DNA from: Hoeflea algicola
Lineage (GTDB): Bacteria; Pseudomonadota; Alphaproteobacteria; Rhizobiales; Rhizobiaceae
NCBI RefSeq assembly: GCF_026619415.1
Contig: NZ_JAOVZR010000001.1
Span: forward strand, 1,364,001-1,428,000
Reading direction: 5' to 3'
Length of the DNA: 64,000 nucleotides
Positions 53,003 through 61,942 of this stretch are shown here, piece by piece; position 1 is the first letter of the stretch; every line of letters starts with the position of its first letter. The notes under the pieces are model-generated. The model was not told the origin of the DNA. It ran no database searches and was given only the letters and a program-made list of their open reading frames with translations. The translations under genes were made by a program, and so were the position numbers.

Positions 53003-54133
53003 TCAGCTGCCGATCCGGTCGATGGCGTCGCGCATGGCGCGTACCGCTTCGCCGATCTTGTCGCCGGCGCGCAGCAGGCTGCCACCAAGCAGGAACACCA
53101 CGTCCTCGCCATACATCGAGACCATGTCCCCTGCCCGCTCGACACTCATGCCGCCGCCGGGGCTCGGCATTATCGGCTGACCCAGACCGCCGGGATCACG
53201 GCACGCCTCTGCAATCGACAAGCATTCCTCGACGCTAAAGCCAAAGCGGCCACCGACATTGGGAAACACCGAGATGTCCGATCCGGCCAGGCGCTGAAAC
53301 ACGCCATACATCAGCGCATGGCTGACACCGGTCTCGGGTGTCAGCACGTAAGAGCCAGTGAAGCTCGGATGAGTCATGATTGGCAAGTCAAATGACGGAT
53401 CGCGCGACAGCGCATGCACAACGCCAAAGCCCATCAGCCCGGGCATCAGCAACACGCCACCGGCGCCGGCCTCCTTGGCCGCAAATGCTTCTGCCACCGG
53501 GTTGCCGCTGTAGCCGGTCACATTGACGAAATACTGCGCCTTGCCGTTGCACTTGGCATTGGCTTCAGCCACCGCGACGCTGACGGCTTTTACCCGCTCG
53601 GCGAACGGCGCCATCTTTTGGTTGGCCAGTCCATGGTCGTCCTTGATGATGTCGGCACCGCCCAGCACGCAACGGTGAGCGATTTCGGCGAGTTCGCGCA
53701 CGCTCGAGCCCTGCGGCTTGATCACCGGCGAAATCAGCCCTCCACGCGCCCGTCCGGCACGGGCACGGACGCCCTGGATACCAAATCGCGGCCCACCAAA
53801 TCGGGCGCGGATTTCAGGGCCTGGATCAATGCCCACGACCCGGATATTCTGCTGGATCGAGGAGTTGCCGAAGATCACGTTGATGAGTTGGATCACCTCG
53901 TCGCCGGCGCTGTCAGGACTGTAGGAGATCGTCGCCTCATAGGCGTTGTCACCCACCGCGCGAATATGCTCGACCTGGCCCACAATCTCGTCGCTGACAT
54001 AACCGGCAGGCACGATGTCGCCGGGGATTTCGACGGTCTGCTCCAGCGCGATACCGCGCGCGCGGCTGTCGGCCTCGGCGGCACTGTCGGCGAGCAGACG
54101 GTAGATCACCCGGAAACGGTTGTCTCCGGCCAT
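53003..54133 (-). CDS. RuBisCO-like protein (form IV)
   Basis: A 376-residue protein of the RuBisCO large-subunit superfamily. It is shorter than true RuBisCO (about 450-480 residues). Around the usual carbamylation site it reads GGADIIKDDHG (K164, D165, D166, H167), where RuBisCO has KDDE, and SPVIKPQG (K139, Q141) where RuBisCO has KPK. The loop-6 VGKLEG motif and the full SGG motif are absent (MPSPGGGM instead), so carboxylation is not expected. Known form IV proteins act as enolases or isomerases on methylthioribulose-type phosphates, and others act in apionate catabolism. Its operon with a split transketolase and its mtnK/mtnA neighbours suggest an isomerase or enolase step on a ketose phosphate. 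The exact reaction is unknown. Confidence 0.9.
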   Translation of the reverse strand: MAGDNRFRVIYRLLADSAAEADSRARGIALEQTVEIPGDIVPAGYVSDEIVGQVEHIRAVGDNAYEATISYSPDSAGDEVIQLINVIFGNSSIQQNIRVVGIDPGPEIRARFGGPRFGIQGVRARAGRARGGLISPVIKPQGSSVRELAEIAHRCVLGGADIIKDDHGLANQKMAPFAERVKAVSVAVAEANAKCNGKAQYFVNVTGYSGNPVAEAFAAKEAGAGGVLLMPGLMGFGVVHALSRDPSFDLPIMTHPSFTGSYVLTPETGVSHALMYGVFQRLAGSDISVFPNVGGRFGFSVEECLSIAEACRDPGGLGQPIMPSPGGGMSVERAGDMVSMYGEDVVFLLGGSLLRAGDKIGEAVRAMRDAIDRIGS

Positions 54134-54135
54134 GA

Positions 54136-55140
54136 TCAGAGCGCCTCCGCCTTGACCGCAGAATGAACGGCATCTACCCGCGCGCTGGCCAGCGCGTCAT
54201 CGTCGATACCGGTCGAGATGCCCATCACACGTTCGATCCCGCGCACCAATGCGCCGGCATCGAGCCCGTAATGCTTCATCAGATAGGCCCGCGAACCGCC
54301 ATGAGCGAAAGTGTCGTTGAGCCCGAGCCGCACCAGCGGCTTGCCGACGCCGTTCTCGGCCATGATCTCTGCCACCAGCGAACCGACACCGCCGGCAATC
54401 ACGTGATTTTCCAGCACCACCACCCCCTTGCTCACCGAGCCGATGTGATCGAGCAGAGCCTGCTCGTTGAACGGCTTGATGGTGTGAATATGCAGATGCC
54501 GGATTGACACCCCGGCGTTCGACAGCGCATCGCGTGCGCGCAACGCCTCTTCCGTTGCAATGCCCGACGTAACCACAAGAACATCGCCGCCCAGCGCCAG
54601 CTCGCGCATTTCACCAACCTTGATCGGGCTGTCAAACAGCCGCGGAACCGAGCCGCGCAACACCCGGCAATAGACCGGGCCATCTATTGAATCGGCGGCT
54701 TCGCAAATGCTTTCAACTTCCGTGGCGTCGCCGGTCTCCAGGATCGACATGTTGGGGATCGAGCGCATGATTGCCACATCCTCGATTGCCTGGTGGGTCA
54801 TGCCGCCGGGCGTGGTAATGCCTGGCAAAAAGCCCATCAGCCGCACCTTGCGGCGGGGATAGGCCACCGACGCGATCAACTGGTCATAGGGACGACGGTA
54901 GAGAAACACGCCGAAGGAATGCAGGAACGGCCGGTATCCGGCGAGCCCGAGCCCACCGGCAAAGCTCATCATGTTCTGTTCGGCCATACCCAGCGACAGG
55001 AACTGATCGGGATGGCGGTCGCGGAAACCGTCGATCTCGCAAGACGATGTCAGATCCGCCGAAAGGCACAGCACATCGGGGTTGTTGACCGCATAGGCCT
55101 CGAAGGCCGCCGCATAGGGACGGTTGACCATTTCCACCAT
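54136..55140 (-). CDS. Transketolase C-terminal subunit
   Basis: A 334-residue protein that corresponds to the pyrimidine-binding and C-terminal domains of transketolase. LCLSADLTSSC and FLSLGMAEQNMMSFAGGLGLAGY contain the catalytic glutamate region that activates thiamine diphosphate, and VVTSGIATEEALRA with VVVLENHVIAGGVGSLV the C-terminal domain. It starts 2 nt after the stop of the N-terminal subunit and ends 3 nt before the RuBisCO-like gene. Split transketolases of this type are frequently dedicated to special sugar pathways rather than the pentose-phosphate cycle. Confidence 0.92.
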   Translation of the reverse strand: MVEMVNRPYAAAFEAYAVNNPDVLCLSADLTSSCEIDGFRDRHPDQFLSLGMAEQNMMSFAGGLGLAGYRPFLHSFGVFLYRRPYDQLIASVAYPRRKVRLMGFLPGITTPGGMTHQAIEDVAIMRSIPNMSILETGDATEVESICEAADSIDGPVYCRVLRGSVPRLFDSPIKVGEMRELALGGDVLVVTSGIATEEALRARDALSNAGVSIRHLHIHTIKPFNEQALLDHIGSVSKGVVVLENHVIAGGVGSLVAEIMAENGVGKPLVRLGLNDTFAHGGSRAYLMKHYGLDAGALVRGIERVMGISTGIDDDALASARVDAVHSAVKAEAL

Positions 55141-55141
55141 C

Positions 55142-56071
55142 TCAGTGGCCCTCCAGTTCGACGGGATCTATGCCCAACTCGGCGGCAATCGAGATGTTCA
55201 TCTCGGCGCGCTCCTGCTCGGATTTGAAACGGACGTAATGCAGCCGCGGAAAGCGTTTCTGCAAGAAACTCATGCCTCTGGTGGGCGACGACCGGGCGAG
55301 AATGATCAGCGGCTGTCCCTCATGCGGCTCGTCCTTGGCCTGACGCATGGCTTCGAGATCATGGGCGTCGATTTCCACACACACCGCACCAAATGCCCGG
55401 AACTTGGTGGCGATATCGCGCACTTCCATCACCGAATCCATGGCGCCGTCACATTGCTGGTCGTTGACATCCATCAGCGCCCAGAGATTATCGATGCCGT
55501 GGTGCGCAGCCGCCTGAACCGCTTCCCAGGTCTGGCCTTCCTGAACCTCGCCATCGGACATGAACACGCAGGTCTCGCCGCTCTCGCCGCGCCGCTTGCG
55601 GCCATAGGCAAGACCGGCCCCGGTCGAAAGCCCGATCCCCAGGGTGCCGTTGTGCACCTCCATGCCGGGCGAGTGTTCGGCGCCGATCATCTCCACCGAC
55701 GAGCCGTCCTTGTTGAACATCTCGAGACCTTCGGCGTCCATCCGCCCGGTCTCGATCAGCGTTGCATAGGCCACAAGCGCATAATGCGCGGGCGCAATGA
55801 ACAACCGGTCGAAATGGGGTTCGAACGGGCCGTTATAACCTGCCCCTGTAACATAATCGGGGTTGTCGGCTGACGGCACGCCGGCAAATGGCTTGGGCAC
55901 GGCAGGCAAAACCGGTTCGCCGAGATTGAGCGCCTCGTTGTAGAGGAATGCCAGTTGCTCGGCTGCCGAACAGGCCTGGCTCAGATAGCCGCCATTGTTA
56001 CGCATCGAGTGCTCGAACACCCGCCTGCGGATGCCCATTGCCACATCTTCGGTCGAACGTTTGTTGCGCAC
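55142..56071 (-). CDS. Transketolase N-terminal subunit
   Basis: A 309-residue thiamine-diphosphate-binding subunit with GTLGIGLSTGAGLAYG, the TPP/Mg-binding MSDGEVQEGQTWEAV and LWALMDVNDQQCDG. The start is a GTG at 56071, 6 nt after AGGGAG; an upstream TTG (56098) is in frame but has no ribosome site. Its upstream region carries operator B at 56109. It heads an operon of three genes (N-subunit, C-subunit, RuBisCO-like protein) that ends at the terminator at 52853. Confidence 0.9.
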   Translation of the reverse strand: MRNKRSTEDVAMGIRRRVFEHSMRNNGGYLSQACSAAEQLAFLYNEALNLGEPVLPAVPKPFAGVPSADNPDYVTGAGYNGPFEPHFDRLFIAPAHYALVAYATLIETGRMDAEGLEMFNKDGSSVEMIGAEHSPGMEVHNGTLGIGLSTGAGLAYGRKRRGESGETCVFMSDGEVQEGQTWEAVQAAAHHGIDNLWALMDVNDQQCDGAMDSVMEVRDIATKFRAFGAVCVEIDAHDLEAMRQAKDEPHEGQPLIILARSSPTRGMSFLQKRFPRLHYVRFKSEQERAEMNISIAAELGIDPVELEGH

Positions 56072-56108
56072 GTCAGTCTCCCTATTCGGAACCGACAATC
56101 ACCTGTAG

Positions 56109-56143
56109 ATATACAAATGTCAATGTTATTGGCATTTGTATAT
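56109..56143. promoter_or_regulatory. Operator B: long inverted repeat upstream of the transketolase operon
   Basis: ATATACAAATGTCA (56109-56122) and TGGCATTTGTATAT (56130-56143) form 14-bp arms with a single mismatch and a 7-bp spacer. The right side TTATTGGCATTTGTATAT resembles TTATTGTCAAATGTATAT at operator A. It lies 38-72 nt before the GTG start of the transketolase N-subunit, where a promoter is expected. Confidence 0.7.
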
Positions 56144-56174
56144 TACCTAAAACAGGAAAGCTCTCTGGCGTCCG

Positions 56175-56999
56175 TTAATGCTGGGCAGGATCGGTCTCAA
56201 TCGACCATTGTACCTTGTCGGCGTCGAGGAAATCGATCGTGTGCACCACCACGCTGTCATCACGCAAAAAGCAGACATTGTAATTGGGGGTCAGTTCGCC
56301 ATATCCGGTCCGGTTGATGATGCCGGAAAATTCAGGCCAGCAGACATGGTTGGTCGACCGTGGCGCCGAGTAGGCAATGCCGCATACCGACCCGCTCAAA
56401 CTGTAATGGCAATGGCCGAAAAAGATGTGGGCAATCACGTCCTGATAGGACTTCAGCAGCGCCTGGAATTCGCGTTCGTTGAGCATGCCGACTACATCGG
56501 CATTGGCAACATGCACCCGCACCGGATTGTGGTGCATGAACAGATAAACCCGCTGGCCGCGCGCGCGCGCACCATCCAGCACATCGGCGAGCCAGGCCAA
56601 TCGCGGCGCGCAGTAGAGCCCGCTGTGCCTGCCCTGATCGACAGTATCGATATAGACGAACAACCCCGCCTCGGTCTCTTCGGTCCATTGTACAAAGCCG
56701 TTATCATCACGCTGGGTCTCGGGAAACACCGATATAAAGGTTTCGCGATTGTCGTGGTTACCGACCATCAGCCGCGGCTCGAGCTTTCCCGCAAGCGTGC
56801 TTTCAGCGAGGATGGTGGCCAGTTCCCTGTAGCTTGTCTCGAGGCCGTGATGGCTCAGATCGCCGGTGATGACCACCCTGTCGGCATCGCTGTCATAAGC
56901 TTCAACATAGGCCAGACATTTGCGGAAATTGGCGATCGGATCGTGGCCGCCAATCGACCCGTGGTTGAGATGAATGTCGGAAATATGGACCAGCTTCAT
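56175..56999 (-). CDS. Calcineurin-like metallophosphoesterase (CpdA/GpdQ-like)
   Basis: A 274-residue phosphoesterase with the full metal-binding set: DIHLNH, VVITGDLSHHG, MVGNHDN, FMHHNPV and FGHCHYS. This matches the GpdQ/CpdA group, which hydrolyses cyclic nucleotides or glycerophosphodiesters. The ATG at 56999 is chosen because the sequence upstream in the same frame lacks similarity, and CGGAG precedes it. It sits upstream of the transketolase operon on the same strand, but operator B and its promoter separate them, so it may or may not belong to the sugar regulon. Confidence 0.87.
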   Translation of the reverse strand: MKLVHISDIHLNHGSIGGHDPIANFRKCLAYVEAYDSDADRVVITGDLSHHGLETSYRELATILAESTLAGKLEPRLMVGNHDNRETFISVFPETQRDDNGFVQWTEETEAGLFVYIDTVDQGRHSGLYCAPRLAWLADVLDGARARGQRVYLFMHHNPVRVHVANADVVGMLNEREFQALLKSYQDVIAHIFFGHCHYSLSGSVCGIAYSAPRSTNHVCWPEFSGIINRTGYGELTPNYNVCFLRDDSVVVHTIDFLDADKVQWSIETDPAQH

Positions 57000-57189
57000 G
57001 GAGACACTCCGGAATCGGCAGATGCCGCTCCGCCATTGAATATCGCACGGCAATGCATGCGTGACGATTATGATCATCACAACGCGGATCGGCAATACGA
57101 ACAGCGACTTGTCGCCGTTTTTTGAATCCCGCTGCCAGCCTCGCTTGTCGGCAATCCGGCACCAGCAGCCCCCCTACCTCGACACAGAA

Positions 57190-57228
57190 ACGCCACGCCC
57201 GCTCTTGCGTTGAGCGCAGGCGTGGCGT
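57190..57228 (-). terminator. Long hairpin in the 57000-57323 gap
   Basis: ACGCCACGCC (57190-57199) and GGCGTGGCGT (57219-57228) pair over 10 bp; CGCTC/GAGCG inside adds 5 more with a 2-nt bulge. It lies about 95 bp downstream of the Cache-protein gene (stop at 57324). Read on the minus strand it is followed by TTTCTGT; on the plus strand by GGCGTGGGTTTTT. It is the only structure I see in the 324-bp gap. Confidence 0.6.
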
Positions 57229-57323
57229 GGCGTGGGTTTTTGCCTGCATCCAGACCAGTCACCCGGTTCCGGATGACCAACCCGAAGCCACAAGGCCAGG
57301 AGTATGAACTCCCGGCGGAGCGC

Positions 57324-57911
57324 TTACAGCATGTCGAGATTGATCCCGACGGTGATCGCGCCAATCGGCTCACCGCTTTCCGGATCAGCGATGGTCACAC
57401 TTGCCTGCGACTGAAATGCCTGTGTCGATTCATCCTGTTCGACCTCATCGACAAACATTTCGCCCGCACCCGCGCCATAGGTTTTCTGCCACTTGGCTTC
57501 ATCACCCTGCCAGTAATCGGAGGTGATGTCGCTCTGGCCGACATTGAGTCCCTTGGCGTCCATAACAAACATCTCGGTAATCATGCCCTGGCTGCCTTCC
57601 TTCTTTTCCATCAGGAATTTGGAAAGCGCACGCGCCAGCACTTCGTTGACAAACGGCTTGTCGGACGCCGTTGCCTGGGCACGCCAATCCATGTCCAGCT
57701 TGTCGATCTCCGCCTGGCTCAGGCCAGAGGTCTTGGCGTTCTGTTCCTTGATGGCGCCAACGACAACCGGATCGGTCAGCCAGGCCTGGACATTATGGCT
57801 GATGAATTCCTTGACGGGCGCAACATGGGCTTCTTCAGCCATGGCCGTTAAAGGGGCGAATGCAGCAGCGCCGGCAACAAGCACTACGGTCATGGTACGT
57901 TTGATCTTCAT
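57324..57911 (-). CDS. Secreted Cache/PDC-type sensor-domain protein
   Basis: A 195-residue protein with a signal peptide (MKIKRTMTVVLVAGAAAF, cleavage near AMAEE) and a single extracellular Cache-like domain; the stretch TSDYWQGDEAKWQ and the final SGEPIGAITVGINLDML are typical of these ligand-binding domains. It has no transmembrane anchor or output domain. The gene lies 56 nt downstream of a chemoreceptor gene on the same strand, so the free domain probably presents a ligand to that receptor or helps set its response. Confidence 0.8.
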   Translation of the reverse strand: MKIKRTMTVVLVAGAAAFAPLTAMAEEAHVAPVKEFISHNVQAWLTDPVVVGAIKEQNAKTSGLSQAEIDKLDMDWRAQATASDKPFVNEVLARALSKFLMEKKEGSQGMITEMFVMDAKGLNVGQSDITSDYWQGDEAKWQKTYGAGAGEMFVDEVEQDESTQAFQSQASVTIADPESGEPIGAITVGINLDML

Positions 57912-57967
57912 TTAGTGTTCTCCTCGGTTTATGATTGATGGCGCTCGGCCTGGGAATGCCGCGGCGA

Positions 57968-59860
57968 TTAGAATTCTTCCCAGAACTGGGCATCCTGGGC
58001 GACGGCCGCATTGCCTTGCGCACGATAGCGCGGGGCCGCGGCGGCAACCCGTTCCTGTGGCCGCGCCGATCTCGGCGCCCGCTCCTGACGCGCGGAACCC
58101 GCCAGCTTGAACGACTGCACCACTCCGGCCAGACGATCGCATTCACCGGCCAGCTTCTGCGATGAAAAGTTGCTGTCCTGAACCATCGCCGCGTTCTTCT
58201 GGGTCATGCTGTCCATCTCGTTGATGGCGGTGTTGATCTGCGACAGCCCCGTTGCCTGTTCCCGTGCGGACGTGGTGATTGCGTCGATCCGGGTGGCGAC
58301 TTCGGAAATCTGCTGTTCGATGTGGCTCATCGAATCGCCGGTCTTGTTGACCAGATCCACACCGCTGCTCACCTGGGCGCCGCTTTGTTCGATCAATTCC
58401 TTGATCTCCTTTGCGGCATTGGCCGAACGGCCGGCAAGATCGCGCACTTCCTGCGCCACCACCGCAAAGCCCCTGCCTGCATCGCCGGCGCGCGCCGCCT
58501 CCACCCCGGCATTGAGCGCCAGTAGATTGGTCTGGAAGGCGATGTCGTCAATTACCTTGAGGATCTGCGCAATCCGCGATGATGATTCCTCGATCCGTCC
58601 CATGGCGGTAATCGCCGCGCGGACAACCTCCACCGAGGTAGTTGCCGCTTGACGGGTCGAGCCGACCAGATCCCCGGCCTCGGTGGCCTGGGTCGAAGAG
58701 GCTTTGACGGTCGCGGTAATCTCGTCGAGCGCCGCTGCGGTCTGTTCCAGCGCAGCTGCTTGCTGTTCGGTCCGCCGTGCCAGTTCATCGGTTGAATTGC
58801 CAAGGCTGTCAGAGGCCTCCTGTACCGCCTCCTGTGCCTGGCCGATGGTGCCAACGGTGGCCTCGAGCGCAGTAAGCGCCTGATTGAAATTATCCTGAAG
58901 CGCCACAAACTCGCCACCCAGGTCCGGAACTCGGACCGTCAGGTCACCCGCCGCCAGTTTCTCAAGCGCATGACCGAGTTCGTCGACAACCTTGCGCTGC
59001 GCCTCAGCCGACTTTTCAGACTGGCTCATATTGGCCTGGCGTTCCGCCTCCAGCGCTTCGCGCTGATGCTCCATATCCGCATCGGCCTCAAGCTTGGCGC
59101 GGGACGCATCGCAGAATTCCGACAACGCCCGGGCGACGACGCCGATTTCATCCCCCTTTTCGGCATGAGGGATGGCACTGGTAATATCGCCGGCCTGCAA
59201 CGCACCCACCCGCTGGTTGATTTGCGCAAGCGGCTGCCCGACGAAACGCCGCATGGCGTAGAGCAGGATCGCCACCGACAAGATCAGCACCGCGATCTGC
59301 GACGCCATCGCCTTGAGGGCAAAATCACGCGATGATGCGGCAATATCGGCGGTCGACCACACGGTTTTGACCTGCCCCAGCGACACGCCGTCCTTGCCGG
59401 CAGGCAGCGGCGCAACAATGACGATGGCAGAGTCGGATTCGGCGATCGTCGGCGCACTCACGTCAGCCGCAACGGTGGAGAGCGCATCGCTCAGCGCCGC
59501 ATCGGGTTTCTCCGACCGGGTCCATAAATCGACCTGTTCGCCGGCCTGATTATAGGCAACGAACCCGATCAGGGAGAGCTTCGGGTCATCCTGGAAAAGT
59601 TGATAGGCGGAACGCACAGCCTCGGCTTTACCCCACTTCACCCCACCGGCTGCCTGTGCACCAATTTGTGCCGTGTCCTTGAGCCAGTTGCGTTCCGCCG
59701 TTTCCATCTGGCTCGTGCCGGACATTTCGGAAATGGCAAAGCTGGTGACCGCCAGACCAATGATATTGATCAAGACAACGGTGATGGCAATTTTTTGCGT
59801 AATGCTGCGCGCCGAAACCTTGACCTTGTCGGCACGGTTGGCTATCGATTTCAAACCCAT
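57968..59860 (-). CDS. Methyl-accepting chemotaxis protein
   Basis: A 630-residue chemoreceptor. A first membrane helix around residues 22-45, a periplasmic domain of about 140 residues, a second helix ([17 protein letters not shown]), a HAMP linker, and a long signalling coiled coil with the conserved hairpin [20 protein letters not shown]. The last residues, FWEEF, match the xWxxF pentapeptide that docks CheR/CheB. The ATG at 59860 follows GGAGGGGG and is preferred over an in-frame codon 14 residues upstream. It is paired with the secreted Cache protein downstream. Confidence 0.93.
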   Translation of the reverse strand: MGLKSIANRADKVKVSARSITQKIAITVVLINIIGLAVTSFAISEMSGTSQMETAERNWLKDTAQIGAQAAGGVKWGKAEAVRSAYQLFQDDPKLSLIGFVAYNQAGEQVDLWTRSEKPDAALSDALSTVAADVSAPTIAESDSAIVIVAPLPAGKDGVSLGQVKTVWSTADIAASSRDFALKAMASQIAVLILSVAILLYAMRRFVGQPLAQINQRVGALQAGDITSAIPHAEKGDEIGVVARALSEFCDASRAKLEADADMEHQREALEAERQANMSQSEKSAEAQRKVVDELGHALEKLAAGDLTVRVPDLGGEFVALQDNFNQALTALEATVGTIGQAQEAVQEASDSLGNSTDELARRTEQQAAALEQTAAALDEITATVKASSTQATEAGDLVGSTRQAATTSVEVVRAAITAMGRIEESSSRIAQILKVIDDIAFQTNLLALNAGVEAARAGDAGRGFAVVAQEVRDLAGRSANAAKEIKELIEQSGAQVSSGVDLVNKTGDSMSHIEQQISEVATRIDAITTSAREQATGLSQINTAINEMDSMTQKNAAMVQDSNFSSQKLAGECDRLAGVVQSFKLAGSARQERAPRSARPQERVAAAAPRYRAQGNAAVAQDAQFWEEF

Positions 59861-60185
59861 GTGACCCCCTCCACAATTGCATGAGCCGCTCCCCTTCAAC
59901 ATGCAATCATTGCGGGTCAGCCGGCTTCATACCGGTGGCGAGGCACTAAATTCTCAGGGTGGATCGTCTGAGTTTCTGGTTGTAAATCCCTTAATTCACA
60001 GGGTGCGAAAAATCGCGGGGTATTGCCGATTTGTCATATTTCGGCACGTTTTGTCGAATTTTACCCTCAAAACGCGCCAATAACATGTTCCATGAGCCGA
60101 AATTCGACTGAAATACTCGACATCCAGAAGCGGTTCCGGGGCGAAATCCGTCAGAAATGGGCCTGACTCCGGTTTTCAACATCCC
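59861..60185. other. Intergenic region between the chemoreceptor and phnN
   Basis: A 325-bp AT-richer gap downstream of phnN and upstream of the chemoreceptor gene (both on the minus strand). It should hold the chemoreceptor promoter and the phnN 3' end. I see no ORF with a ribosome site, no strong hairpin and no recognisable flagellar or sigma-70 promoter that I would assign. Confidence 0.4.
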
Positions 60186-60803
60186 TCACCGGGCCGTCGG
60201 CTCGCCATGTCCGGCATCGGTGAGCGCATTACGGACGATTTCACCAAGCGCAGCGCCGGCCGTTTCGAGCAATCCCGAATTGTCGATCACGGCATCCGTC
60301 AGAAACTGGTTTTCCAAGGCTGTTGCACGTGCCAACCGGGCCTCGATTTCAATCTCGTTTTCACGTCCGCGTGCCCGCAAACGTTCCGCCAACGTCTCCG
60401 GATCGACGCGTATTTCCACCGCCATGGCATTGGGAAAAATCTTGAGCAGAGCATCCCAGGCCCCGCGTGATCCGTTGACCACCGCAACCCCACCATCTGA
60501 CAGATGCGCTTCCAGTATCCGAGGCAGGCCGTAGCGCAATCCGTTGGCGGTCCAGGTCAGGACGAACGCTCCACTGTCTTGCGCCGCGTCGAATTCCGCG
60601 TCGGTCATGGCGACATGATCCTCGGCGCCATCATCGTCCGCACGGGTGATGGCACGCTGCACGAACAACAAGCCATCCACCCCGGAAAACTGCGCGCGGG
60701 CATGGGAAATCAGCGAATCCTTGCCCGAGCCGCTCGCCCCTAGCACGACGATCAGCCGTCCCGGGATCGGCCCAGATCCACGGTTTTCACCCGCATACCC
60801 CAT
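60186..60803 (-). CDS. phnN: Ribose 1,5-bisphosphate phosphokinase PhnN
   Basis: A 205-residue P-loop kinase with Walker A VVLGASGSGKDSLI at residues 18-31, RAITRADDDGAEDHVAMT and a C-terminal VIDNSG segment, all as in PhnN. It converts ribose 1,5-bisphosphate to phosphoribosyl pyrophosphate, the last step of the C-P lyase phosphonate pathway. It overlaps phnM by 1 nt and is the third gene of the DUF1045-phnM-phnN operon. No other C-P lyase genes (phnG to phnL) are in the window. Confidence 0.92.
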   Translation of the reverse strand: MGYAGENRGSGPIPGRLIVVLGASGSGKDSLISHARAQFSGVDGLLFVQRAITRADDDGAEDHVAMTDAEFDAAQDSGAFVLTWTANGLRYGLPRILEAHLSDGGVAVVNGSRGAWDALLKIFPNAMAVEIRVDPETLAERLRARGRENEIEIEARLARATALENQFLTDAVIDNSGLLETAGAALGEIVRNALTDAGHGEPTAR

Positions 60804-61942
60804 TATGCCACCCGCTCGCCCTGTCGCCAGACTGAGCGCACCACCGGCACCCCGGATTGACGACGAACCCGGACCAGGTCAGCGCGCTTGCCGGATGTCA
60901 GGCTGCCCCGGTCATCCAACCCCACGGTTTTTGCCGGCGTGGCGGTCACCAGCCGGAACGCCGCCGCCAGATCGAGACCATCCACAGTCTCGGCCAGTAT
61001 GAACGGCGCATAAATCAGGCTGAACGGCACATAATCGGACGACAGCACATCAAGAACACCCAGTCGCGCCAAATCGGTAGCAGCAATATTGCCGGAATGG
61101 GATCCGCCGCGAACCACGTTCGGCGCTCCCATCAACACGCTCATCCCTGCCTGATGCGAGGCCTGTGCTGCTTCGATGCTGGTCGGAAACTCCGCCAGAC
61201 CGACCCCAAGCTCGACCGCCTCGGCAACATGCCCCAACGTCGCATCGTCGTGGCTGGCAATGGTGATGCTGCGTGCCGTACAGGCCTCGGCGAGCACCTT
61301 GCGGTTGCTGTCGGAATAGCGCGCTGATGCCGCCTGGCGCTTGGCCACGAACTCAGCAAAAGCCTGATCACTCAAGCCACGCTGGGTCTTGTAGTAGAGC
61401 GTAAACTGATCCATCGTCTGGAACTGACGCTGGCCAGGCGCGTGATCCATCAGCGAGATCAGCCGGACCTGATTATCGGTCCTGAAATCGGCGAAATGAT
61501 CCAGCACGTCGCCCGCCGAAACTTCGCAGCGCAAGTGAATGAGGTGATCGGCCCGCAGCCGGTTTTCCGATCGGGCAGACGCAATCGTATCGGCGATCAT
61601 CCGCATTTCGCCCATCTCAAAACCGCCGTCGGCATAAGATCCCAACCGCAGGCAATCAAACACCGTGGTGATGCCAGATGAGGCGATTTGCGCGTCATGG
61701 GATTGCAGTGCCGACATCGCGTTCCAGCGCAGGCCGGGACGGGGCGAATAATGGGATTCAAGATGGTCGGTGTGCAGCTCCACCAACCCGGGAACTAGAT
61801 AGTCCGCCTCCATGTCCTCGCCGCTCGCCACATGGCCTTCGGAAAGATCGGCTATGAAGCCGTCGCGGATCACCAGACTTCCCTTCATCACCCTGTCTTC
61901 CAGCACCAGCCAGGCATTGGTCAGAATTGTCTCACGGCTCAT
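60803..61942 (-). CDS. phnM: Alpha-D-ribose 1-methylphosphonate 5-triphosphate diphosphatase PhnM
   Basis: A 379-residue amidohydrolase-fold protein. The metal site begins with ELHTDHLESHYSPRPGLRW, the PhnM hallmark, followed by SGITTVFDCLRLG, SLMDHAPGQRQF and ITIASHDDATLGHV. It removes pyrophosphate from the phosphonate-ribose triphosphate before C-P bond cleavage. The ATG at 61942 lies immediately before the stop of the DUF1045 gene. It is co-transcribed with DUF1045 and phnN. Confidence 0.95.
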   Translation of the reverse strand: MSRETILTNAWLVLEDRVMKGSLVIRDGFIADLSEGHVASGEDMEADYLVPGLVELHTDHLESHYSPRPGLRWNAMSALQSHDAQIASSGITTVFDCLRLGSYADGGFEMGEMRMIADTIASARSENRLRADHLIHLRCEVSAGDVLDHFADFRTDNQVRLISLMDHAPGQRQFQTMDQFTLYYKTQRGLSDQAFAEFVAKRQAASARYSDSNRKVLAEACTARSITIASHDDATLGHVAEAVELGVGLAEFPTSIEAAQASHQAGMSVLMGAPNVVRGGSHSGNIAATDLARLGVLDVLSSDYVPFSLIYAPFILAETVDGLDLAAAFRLVTATPAKTVGLDDRGSLTSGKRADLVRVRRQSGVPVVRSVWRQGERVA

